5,383 nucleotides of DNA from Burkholderiaceae bacterium (GTDB lineage Bacteria > Pseudomonadota > Gammaproteobacteria > Burkholderiales > Burkholderiaceae_C). The stretch lies in contig CP059256.1 in the NCBI GenBank assembly GCA_013693755.1, positions 3,188,947 through 3,194,329 on the forward strand. The letters are read 5' to 3'. The notes under the pieces are model-generated. The model had not been told where the DNA came from and searched no databases. It saw only the letters and a list, made by a program, of their open reading frames with translations. The position numbers were made by a program, and so were the translations under genes. The stretch's first letter is position 1; each line of letters begins with the position of its first letter. Below, one piece after another: positions 1 to 5,383 of the stretch.

Positions 1-1341
1 GCGACCGCGGGGGCGCAGCCGGTGAGCTTCGCCTTCGGCGGCGAAGCCCAGCCCACCGACTATGCGCGTGCCGTGGCCGACGGGGCGCTGCTGGCTTTCC
101 TCGCCAGCCTGGGCCTGGCGCAGTTGGGTCACGAGGCAACACCCGCGCTGGCGCAACTGGGCTTCACGGCCATCCTGCTCCTCGGCGTGGCGCGCGCGCG
201 CACGCGCGGCGGAATCACCTGGTTGTTCATCGTGACCGGCCTGCTCGGGCTCACGCTGAGCGGGGCGCCGGCCATGGCGGTGATTCTGGCGGTGGGCAGC
301 GCAGCGCTGCTCGGCCGAGGTGCATCGAACGGCGAGGAAGACCCACCGCCGCGTCGCTCCATCGCCGTCGGTCTGCTCGTTCTTGGCCTGGGCATGGCGG
401 TTCTGGCGTTCACGCTGGGGCTGTGGCAGTGGCGCCTGCGCTGGCCTGAGCCCACCTGGATCGCCTGGCGCAACATCGCCCGCCTTCTGCTCTGGTTCAC
501 CTGGCCGACCTGGTTACTGGCGCTGTGGGCACTGTGGCGCTGGCGTCTGCAGCTGCGTGAGCCCTCGCGCTATCCGCACCTGAGCGTTCCGCTCGGGTTC
601 GCGTCGGTGGGCGTGGCAACCGCCATCGTCACCCCTGCGGGCGATCGCTCGCTGCTGCTGGCGCTGCCTGCGCTGGCTGCGCTGGCGGCATTCGCCTTGC
701 CGACGCTGCGGCGCAGCGTGTCTGCGCTGATAGACTGGTTCACGCTGTTGTTCTTCACCGCGGGCGCTCTGGTGATCTGGGTCGTGTGGGTTGCCATGCA
801 AACCGGCGTGCCGCCCCAACCGGCGGCCAACGTGGCCCGGCTCGCACCCGATTTCGCGCCTTCGTTCTCCGCGGGAACCACCGCGCTCGCGCTGCTGGCC
901 AGCGCCGGCTGGCTGTGGCTGATCGCGTGGCGCGTCGGCCGTCACCGGGCTGCGATCTGGAAGAGCCTGGTGCTGCCGGCAGGAGGCGCGGCGCTGTGCT
1001 GGTTGTTGCTGATGACGCTGTGGCTGCCCCTGCTCGACCATGCACGCAGCTACGGCCCGCTGGTGCAACGCGTCGTCGGCGTCGTCGGTCAGCCCGCGTG
1101 CGTCGAGGTCGCCGAGCTCACGCTCGCGCAGACGGCGGCGCTGCGCTACCACGGCAAGCTGAACCTGCAGACGGCCGCTGACGGCGTTCGCTGCCCGTGG
1201 TTGATCGTCGATGGCGAACCGGAGCAACCGCCCCACACGGACGAAGCCGGTTGGACATGGGTCCGATCGGCGGTGATCCGTCGGCCGACGGACAACAACG
1301 AATACCTGACCGTGTTCAGGCGGGTTCCGGCAAATCCCTGA
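1..1341 (+). CDS. ArnT/PMT-like membrane glycosyltransferase, C-terminal part (5' partial)
   Basis: The frame is open from base 1 to a TGA at 1339-1341, giving 446 residues with no credible start; the GTG at 22 is probably internal. About ten or eleven hydrophobic helices cover residues 25-345, with short basic loops such as RARTRGG, and a tryptophan-rich helix pair lies near 130-180. A phrase near 213-235 (GDRSLLLALPALAALAAFAL) resembles lipid-linked-sugar glycosyltransferases of the ArnT/GT83 and PMT/GT39 type. The last 95 or so residues look like a soluble domain, probably periplasmic, with cysteines in PACVEV and VRCPWL. Enzymes of this family move a sugar from a polyprenyl-phosphate donor to lipid A, protein or another envelope acceptor. 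The acidic catalytic loop normally sits near the N-terminus and is outside the window, so donor and acceptor cannot be stated. The gene converges on phoR and overlaps its 3' end by 26 bp. The membrane topology is clear; the family assignment is moderate and rests on remembered similarity. Confidence 0.68.
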   Translation, partial: ATAGAQPVSFAFGGEAQPTDYARAVADGALLAFLASLGLAQLGHEATPALAQLGFTAILLLGVARARTRGGITWLFIVTGLLGLTLSGAPAMAVILAVGSAALLGRGASNGEEDPPPRRSIAVGLLVLGLGMAVLAFTLGLWQWRLRWPEPTWIAWRNIARLLLWFTWPTWLLALWALWRWRLQLREPSRYPHLSVPLGFASVGVATAIVTPAGDRSLLLALPALAALAAFALPTLRRSVSALIDWFTLLFFTAGALVIWVVWVAMQTGVPPQPAANVARLAPDFAPSFSAGTTALALLASAGWLWLIAWRVGRHRAAIWKSLVLPAGGAALCWLLLMTLWLPLLDHARSYGPLVQRVVGVVGQPACVEVAELTLAQTAALRYHGKLNLQTAADGVRCPWLIVDGEPEQPPHTDEAGWTWVRSAVIRRPTDNNEYLTVFRRVPANP

Positions 1342-2647
1342 CGCGGTTGCTCGGGAACAGCAGCGAAAACCGCGACCCCTTGCCCAGGGTGCTCGCAATG
1401 CGCAACTCGCCGCCGTGGCGCTGGATGACGTGCTTGACGATGGCCAGCCCCAGGCCCGTACCGCCAGACTCGCGCGAACGGCTCTGATCGACCCGGTAGA
1501 AGCGCTCGGTCAGGCGCGGAATGTGCTCCGGCGCGATGCCCGGCCCGGTATCGGCGACGAAGAACTCCAGCCGCCCATCGGCTGCCGAGCGCCAACCGAC
1601 CTCGACGCGCCCACTCGGCGGTGTGTAGCGCAAGGCATTGGCAACCAGGTTCGAGAACGCACTGCGCAACTCAGCGGCGGTTCCTGCCAGTTGCAACGGT
1701 GGCGCCTCGTCGAATTGCAGTTCATGGCCGCCTTCTCCGCGCGGCGCGAGGGTTGCCGCAAGGCCCCGGGCTTCGTCCTCGCATTGACGCATCAGGCCGG
1801 CGAGATCCACCCACTCGCTGAATCCCGGCATCGGGCTGCCCTCGAGCCGGGAGAGGGTCAGCAAATCGTTCACCAGGGTCTGCATGCGCTCGGCCTGGGC
1901 GGCCATGAGCGCGAGGTAGCGTTCACGTTCGGGTGCATCGAGTTCGATGCTCTGCAGCGTTTCGATGAAGCCGCTGAGCACGGTCAAAGGCGTGCGGATT
2001 TCGTGCGAGACATTGGCCACGAAATCCCGCCGCATGGCCTCGGCCTGCGACACCGCGGTCACGTCGCGCGAGAGCAGCAGCAAACGCCCCTCTCCGTAAG
2101 GATGCAATTGAACCGACAGGCGCTGCGGCGCGAAGGTGCTGCCCTCGCGGCCGCTGACGATCACCTCGTGACCATAGTCGTGGCTGGCGAAGTAGGCCGC
2201 GAAATTCGGGTCACGAACCAGGCTGCCGATCATCTGGAAGTGATCACGCCGCAAATCGAGACCAAAGTGCGCGGCCGCGGTTCGGTTGCACCATTCGATG
2301 TGCCCGCGGGCATCGAGCAGCGTGACGCCGTTGGGCGACGCCTGCAGCGCACTCAGAAAGGCATCGAGGCGGCTTTCGCTTTCCGCAAGTTTCGTGTCAC
2401 GGCCACGCAGCAGGCGCTGGAAACGATCAGCGAGTTCGCCCCACGGCGTGCCCAGCCGAGGGGGCGACCCAAGGTCTGGGGCGCGCAACCAGGCCATGAG
2501 CCGCGCAAACCGCGCCCAATCCCACGCGAGCCAGGTCAAGGCGCCGAGCACGGCGGCGGGCAGAGCCGCCCCGACGCCCAGCCCGACCCAGGCCGCGGCG
2601 GCGGGCACGAGCAGGAACAGGAGCAGGAGTGCGAAACGACCGAACAT
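1316..2647 (-). CDS. phoR: Phosphate regulon sensor histidine kinase PhoR
   Basis: This inner-membrane kinase/phosphatase acts on PhoB and takes its phosphate signal from the Pst transporter through PhoU. From the ATG at 2647 the protein is 443 aa (E. coli PhoR is 431). Two hydrophobic helices at residues 5-22 and 25-43 have almost no periplasmic loop, as in PhoR. A charged linker follows at 70-95, then a PAS domain at about 91-200 (FLSALQASPNGVTLLD, WCNRTAAAHFGL, LLSRDVTAV). The HisKA domain has the H-box VSHEIRTPLTVL with phosphorylatable His215. The HATPase domain shows the N-box NLVANALRY (Asn333/Asn337), the G1 box DTGPGIAP (366-373), the F-box ERFYRVD and the G2 box GGTGLGLAIV (395-404). 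A GTG at 2719 in the same frame would add 24 hydrophilic residues. I prefer ATG 2647 because it places the membrane helix at the very N-terminus, as in homologues; neither start has a clear Shine-Dalgarno. It is the last gene of the operon. Confidence 0.96.
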   Translation of the reverse strand: MFGRFALLLLFLLVPAAAAWVGLGVGAALPAAVLGALTWLAWDWARFARLMAWLRAPDLGSPPRLGTPWGELADRFQRLLRGRDTKLAESESRLDAFLSALQASPNGVTLLDARGHIEWCNRTAAAHFGLDLRRDHFQMIGSLVRDPNFAAYFASHDYGHEVIVSGREGSTFAPQRLSVQLHPYGEGRLLLLSRDVTAVSQAEAMRRDFVANVSHEIRTPLTVLSGFIETLQSIELDAPERERYLALMAAQAERMQTLVNDLLTLSRLEGSPMPGFSEWVDLAGLMRQCEDEARGLAATLAPRGEGGHELQFDEAPPLQLAGTAAELRSAFSNLVANALRYTPPSGRVEVGWRSAADGRLEFFVADTGPGIAPEHIPRLTERFYRVDQSRSRESGGTGLGLAIVKHVIQRHGGELRIASTLGKGSRFSLLFPSNRVRDLPEPA

Positions 2648-2730
2648 GTCCGCAGGGGCGCAAACGAGAGGATGCGAGGGCAGGCGACGAGACGGCGCAT
2701 TGTCGCCGCCCGGCGCCACGCCGGTTCACA

Positions 2731-3473
2731 TCAAGCCGCGGCGCCCGTCCCTGCCGCCGCACCGGAGCGGCTCGCCACTGCGGCGGGGACCTGCGCGGTC
2801 AACCGGTAGCCCGCGCCGCGCACCGTCTCGATCATTGCGCCACCCGGCCCCAGGGCCTCGCGCAGACGCTTGACGTGCACGTCGACCGTGCGCTCTTCGA
2901 TAAACACATGATCGCCCCAGACCTTGTCGAGCAACTGGGCGCGGCTGTGCACCCGCTCTGGGTGCTGCATGAAGTAATGCAGGAGCTTGAACTCGGTGGG
3001 GCCGAGTTTGAGCGGCTGCTGATTCAGGGTCACGCGATAGGTCGAGGCGTCGAGCACCAGGTCGCCCACGGTGACGACCCCGCCCATCTGCTCCGGCGCG
3101 CGGCGGCGCAGCACCGCGCGGATGCGCGCGAGCAATTCCTTCGTGGAAAACGGCTTGCTGATGTAGTCGTCGGCGCCGGCGTCGAGGCCGTTGACGCGGT
3201 CAGCCTCGTCGCTGCGCGCGGTCAGCATCAGCAGGGGAACGCTCTTGGTGCGCGGATCGCTGCGCCAGCGCTTGGCCAGCGACAGCCCGCTGACGCCCGG
3301 CAGCATCCAGTCGAGCAAGATGACGTCGGGCAACACCGCATCGAGCTCGCGCTGCGCCGTTTCGCCGTCCATGGCCCAGATCGGCTGAAAGCCGTTGTGC
3401 CGCAGGTTGACCGCGATGAGTTCGGCAATGGCCGCTTCGTCTTCGACGATGAGGACGCGGGGATGTTTCTCAT
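2731..3473 (-). CDS. phoB: Phosphate regulon response regulator PhoB, with an apparent one-base frameshift near the start
   Basis: This is an OmpR/PhoB-family transcription factor; phosphorylated by PhoR, it binds Pho boxes and recruits RNA polymerase. The ATG at 3471-3473 overlaps the phoU stop (ATGA) but reads out of frame with the rest. The conserved frame is open back to a stop at 3475-3477 yet contains no ATG, GTG or TTG before the receiver domain. One extra A in the run at 3466-3468 gives MRKHPRVLIVEDEAAI and a 247-aa protein. In that numbering the receiver has acidic residues Glu11/Asp12, phosphoacceptor Asp55 in ILLDWMLPG, Thr85 in LMLTA and Lys107 in ISKPF. The winged-helix domain spans about 132-228, with recognition helix ERTVDVHVKRLREAL and the closing hairpin GAGYRLTAQ. 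An Ala/Gly-rich tail of about 19 residues extends past the usual end. Starting instead at the in-frame ATG at 3372 would give 213 aa lacking the first strand and acidic pocket, which could not be a normal receiver. The identity is secure; whether the frameshift is real is unknown. Confidence 0.95.
3470..3473 (-). promoter_or_regulatory. phoU stop / phoB start overlap (ATGA), translational coupling site
   Basis: On the minus strand the last phoU codons TTG AAA TGA contain an ATG overlapping the stop as ATGA. Such four-base overlaps normally couple translation of adjacent genes by reinitiation. The overlap is strong independent support that this ATG is the true phoB start, and therefore that the frame disagreement just downstream is a lesion or error and not a wrong start choice. 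No good Shine-Dalgarno precedes it, which fits reliance on reinitiation. Confidence 0.72.
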
Positions 3474-4170
3474 TTCAAGGCGGACTCGATGTGCTCCCGC
3501 GAGGTGTGGCGGATGTCCGCACCCTTGACGACGTATACGATGAATTCGGCGATGTTCTTCGCGTGGTCGCCAATGCGCTCGATGGCCTTGGCAATGAACA
3601 GCAGATCGAGACTGGGCGAAATGGCCCGCGGATCTTCCATCATGTAGGTCACGAGCTTGCGCACGAAACCGTCGAACTCGGCGTCGATCTGGTCGTCGTC
3701 CTTCATGATCGAAAGGGCCATCGACACGTCGAGGCGGCTGAAGGCGTCGAGCGCCTTGCGCAGCAAGCCCGAAGCCAGGTCGGCCGCCACGCGCAATTCG
3801 GAAGCCGGCAGGGTGCGCGAGGCACCGCTCTGGATGATGGAAGTGACCATGCGCGCGATCTTTTCGGCTTCGTCGCCGGCGCGCTCGAGGTTGGCCGTGG
3901 TCTTGGAGATGGCCATCAGCAGCCGCAGGTCGCGGGCGGTGGGCTGACGCCGGGCGATGATGGAAGCGAGCTCGCGGTCGATCTCGACCTCCATCGCATT
4001 GACGCGCTGCTCCACGTCCAGCACCTGCTGTGCGGCGCTGGCGCTGAACTGCGCAAGGGCATACACCGCCGTGTGAATCTGGGACTCGACGAGTCCCCGA
4101 GTTCCATCACACGGGCGGACACGTCGTTCAACTCCACGTCGAACTGTGCGGAAAGATGCTTGTCGCTCAT
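3470..4170 (-). CDS. phoU: Phosphate signaling complex protein PhoU, with an apparent one-base frameshift near the start
   Basis: PhoU is a cytoplasmic, metal-binding helical-bundle protein that connects the Pst transporter to PhoR and restrains PhoR kinase activity in high phosphate. Translation from the ATG at 4168-4170 gives a typical PhoU N-terminus, MSDKHLSAQFDVELNDVSAR, ending ARVMELG. The family then expects GLVESQI, but that segment lies in another frame beginning at 4096. Lengthening the four-G run at 4095-4098 by one base joins the two halves into 233 aa (E. coli PhoU is 241). Two tandem three-helix PhoU repeats are present, with the metal-binding motifs ERAGDEA (about 96-102) and ERIGDHA (about 198-204). 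The stop overlaps the phoB ATG. A possible alternative start is the ATG at 4234-4236, overlapping the pstB stop and adding 22 residues, but the 4170 start matches homologues and has an AGGGA ribosome site. A frame-1 reading back to 4330 inside antisense pstB is not the real N-terminus. Confidence 0.94.
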
Positions 4171-4177
4171 GATGTCG

Positions 4178-4182
4178 TCCCT
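4178..4182 (-). promoter_or_regulatory. Ribosome binding site of phoU
   Basis: AGGGA on the minus strand sits seven bases upstream of the ATG at 4168-4170. It supports that start over the upstream in-frame ATG at 4234-4236, and shows that phoU can be initiated independently of pstB. Confidence 0.6.
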
Positions 4183-4213
4183 GCTTCTTGTGCGTTGATC
4201 GGATGGGTCGCTC

Positions 4214-4229
4214 GCGCCCCGAGGGGCGC
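4214..4229 (-). other. GC-rich hairpin between pstB and phoU
   Basis: The 65-base pstB-phoU gap contains a perfect inverted repeat with arms GCGCCCC and GGGGCGC separated by two bases; sterically this is a 6-bp stem with a four-base loop. It starts six bases after the pstB stop codon on the transcript. No T run follows, so it is not a standard intrinsic terminator. It could act as an mRNA-stability element or partial attenuator lowering phoU-phoB-phoR expression relative to pst; that role is inference. Confidence 0.5.
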
Positions 4230-4235
4230 TGCGCA

Positions 4236-5012
4236 TCAGCCAAACCGGCCGGTGATGTAGTCTTCCGTCTGGGTTTTCTCGGGCTTGGTGAAGATCTGGT
4301 CGGTCGCGCCGAACTCGATGAGTTCACCAAGGAACATGAAGGCGGTGTAGTCCGAAACCCGGGCAGCCTGCTGCATGTTGTGGGTCACGATGGCGATGGT
4401 GTAGTCACGCGCCAGTTCGTGCACCAGTTCCTCGACCTTGCCAGTGGAGATCGGATCCAGCGCCGAGGTCGGTTCGTCGAGCAACAGCACCGAAGGCTTG
4501 ACCGCCACGCTGCGGGCGATGCACAGGCGTTGCTGCTGGCCACCCGACAGCGACAGGCCGCTTTGCTGCAGTTTGTCCTTCACTTCGCCCCACAGCGCGG
4601 CCTTGGTCAGGGCCCATTCGACGCGGTCGTCCATCTCGCTCTTGCTGAGGTTCTCGTAGAGCTTCACGCCGAAGGCGATATTGTCGTAGATCGACATGGG
4701 AAACGGCGTGGGCTTCTGGAACACCATGCCCACCCGCGCGCGGATCAGGTTGATGTCCTGGTCGTCGCTGAGGATGTTCTCACCGTAGAGCCGGATCTCG
4801 CCGGTAGCCTTTTGTCCGGGATACAGGCTGTACATGCGGTTGAACGTGCGCAGCAGCGTGGACTTGCCGCAGCCCGAGGGCCCGATGAACGCGGTGACCT
4901 TGCGCTCTTCGATGTCGAGGTTGACGTTGCGCAGGCCCTGAAACTTGCCGTAGTAGAAATTCAGGTCGCGGATTTCCAGCGCATTGCGGTTGGCGACAGC
5001 AGCTTGATTCAT
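4236..5012 (-). CDS. pstB: Phosphate ABC transporter ATP-binding protein PstB
   Basis: PstB is the cytoplasmic ATPase that, as a dimer, drives phosphate import through the PstC/PstA channel from the binding protein PstS. The 258-aa product matches the family length (E. coli 257). All ABC motifs are intact: Walker [10 protein letters not shown] (44-52), Q-loop Gln99 in [12 protein letters not shown], signature LSGGQQQR (155-162), Walker B VLLLDE (175-180) with D-loop SALD, and switch His211 in IVTHNMQQA. PstB-type features include the N-terminal [25 protein letters not shown], and the C-terminal [10 protein letters not shown]. The start is the ATG at 5010-5012, preceded by only a weak GAGAT-like ribosome site. 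It follows pstA by 42 bases and precedes phoU by 65. It reads through without any frame problem, unlike the next two genes. Confidence 0.99.
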   Translation of the reverse strand: MNQAAVANRNALEIRDLNFYYGKFQGLRNVNLDIEERKVTAFIGPSGCGKSTLLRTFNRMYSLYPGQKATGEIRLYGENILSDDQDINLIRARVGMVFQKPTPFPMSIYDNIAFGVKLYENLSKSEMDDRVEWALTKAALWGEVKDKLQQSGLSLSGGQQQRLCIARSVAVKPSVLLLDEPTSALDPISTGKVEELVHELARDYTIAIVTHNMQQAARVSDYTAFMFLGELIEFGATDQIFTKPEKTQTEDYITGRFG

Positions 5013-5054
5013 GTTCGGTATCTCGTTTGTGGGGTCTCGAAGAGGTCAGCCGGC

Positions 5055-5383
5055 TCAGCGCGCCGTCTGTTCGCGCAGAACGACGCGCACGATGATGTTG
5101 AGTACCAGCACGGCCAGCGTGATGAGCAGCGCACCGCCCCAGGCGAGGCGAATCCAGTTGTCGTAGGGGCTCATCGCAAACTGGAAGATGACCACGGGCA
5201 GGTTCGCCATCGGCTTGCTCATGTCCGTGCTGAAGAACTGGTTGTTGAGCGCGGTGAACAGCAAAGGAGCCGTCTCGCCACTGATGCGCGCCACGGCGAG
5301 CAGCACGCCGGTGATCACGCCGCTGCGCGCGGCGCGCAGCGTCACCATCGTCGCGACTTTCCAGCGCGGGGCGCCGAGGGCAA
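5055..5383 (-). CDS. pstA: Phosphate ABC transporter permease PstA, C-terminal part (5' end outside window)
   Basis: This is one of the two inner-membrane permease subunits of the Pst importer, the partner of PstC. Only the last 108 residues are present; the frame is open through the right edge and closes with TGA at 5055-5057. The fragment starts within the cytoplasmic EAA coupling loop ([20 protein letters not shown]), the surface that contacts PstB. It continues into the helix [20 protein letters not shown], the PstA-typical loop [16 protein letters not shown] and [11 protein letters not shown], and a last membrane helix ([19 protein letters not shown]) ending in the charged tail REQTAR. 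A full PstA is usually about 280-300 aa, so roughly two thirds lies outside. It sits upstream of pstB in the same operon with a 42-base gap in which I see no promoter or terminator. Confidence 0.97.
   Translation of the reverse strand, partial: ALGAPRWKVATMVTLRAARSGVITGVLLAVARISGETAPLLFTALNNQFFSTDMSKPMANLPVVIFQFAMSPYDNWIRLAWGGALLITLAVLVLNIIVRVVLREQTAR

Noticed and set aside
1342..1374. Inverted repeat just after the glycosyltransferase stop as an intrinsic terminator
   Set aside because: The 7-bp arms are separated by 19 bases, no T run follows, and the stretch is inside phoR coding sequence for conserved residues.
514..1398. A 294-codon minus-strand open frame opposite the glycosyltransferase
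   Set aside because: The low-complexity Arg/Gln-rich product mirrors a hydrophobic Leu/Ala/Trp-rich protein; a coding shadow.
1415..2809. A 464-codon open frame on the plus strand opposite phoR
   Set aside because: It is antisense to the fully conserved phoR, rich in Arg/Gln/Gly, and has no recognisable motif. Long open antisense frames are expected opposite real genes in GC-rich DNA.
2629..3528. A 299-codon plus-strand open frame opposite phoB
   Set aside because: It is antisense to conserved phoB and shows no domain; a shadow.
3395..4198. A 267-codon plus-strand open frame opposite phoU
   Set aside because: It is antisense to the conserved PhoU helices, and its Gly/Val/Asp composition reflects the opposite strand.
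4099..4330. N-terminal extension of the downstream phoU frame back to an ATG at 4330
   Set aside because: The residues are Ser/Arg/Pro-rich and overlap the 3' end of pstB in another frame; the true PhoU N-terminus is in the neighbouring frame from 4170.
5013..5054. Search for a Pho box or promoter between pstA and pstB
   Set aside because: No spaced CTGTCAT-like repeats or convincing -35/-10 pair; it is simply an intra-operon gap.

Overview
The window is a high-GC (roughly two-thirds G+C by eye) proteobacterial chromosome segment. It carries the 3' half of a phosphate (Pho) regulon operon on the minus strand, facing one convergent gene on the plus strand. The order pstA-pstB-phoU-phoB-phoR and the protein wording (for example the PhoU start MSDKHLSAQFD and the PstB body) are typical of Betaproteobacteria, probably Burkholderiales. 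That placement is inference; no marker here fixes the genus.

Layout, left to right. Bases 1-1341 (+) hold the C-terminal part of a polytopic membrane glycosyltransferase of the ArnT/PMT-like type, whose catalytic N-terminus lies off the left edge. It converges on phoR and the two coding regions overlap tail to tail by 26 bp (1316-1341). Bases 1316-2647 (-) are phoR, the sensor histidine kinase. Bases 2731-3473 (-) are phoB, the response regulator. Bases 3470-4170 (-) are phoU. Bases 4236-5012 (-) are pstB, the transporter ATPase. Bases 5055-5383 (-) are the C-terminal third of pstA, running off the right edge. Transcription of the operon runs from right to left. pstS and pstC would be expected beyond the right edge, together with the Pho-box promoter. 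No gap longer than 83 bases lacks a gene.

The genes form one circuit. PstA and PstB are the permease and ATPase of the high-affinity phosphate importer. PhoU links transporter state to PhoR. PhoR phosphorylates PhoB when phosphate is scarce and dephosphorylates it when phosphate is plentiful, and PhoB~P activates the regulon, including this operon.

The main surprise is that both phoU and phoB, as written, are frameshifted near their 5' ends. In each case adding one base to a homopolymer restores a full-length, family-typical protein: a fifth G at 4095-4098 in phoU (233 aa) and a fourth A at 3466-3468 in phoB (247 aa). Two same-sign homopolymer lesions so close together most simply mean consensus sequencing errors. 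A genuine pair of mutations is the more interesting alternative, because loss of phoU is known to select for secondary loss of PhoB/PhoR or Pst function. I see no sign of a previously undescribed system, mobile element, CRISPR array or RNA gene.
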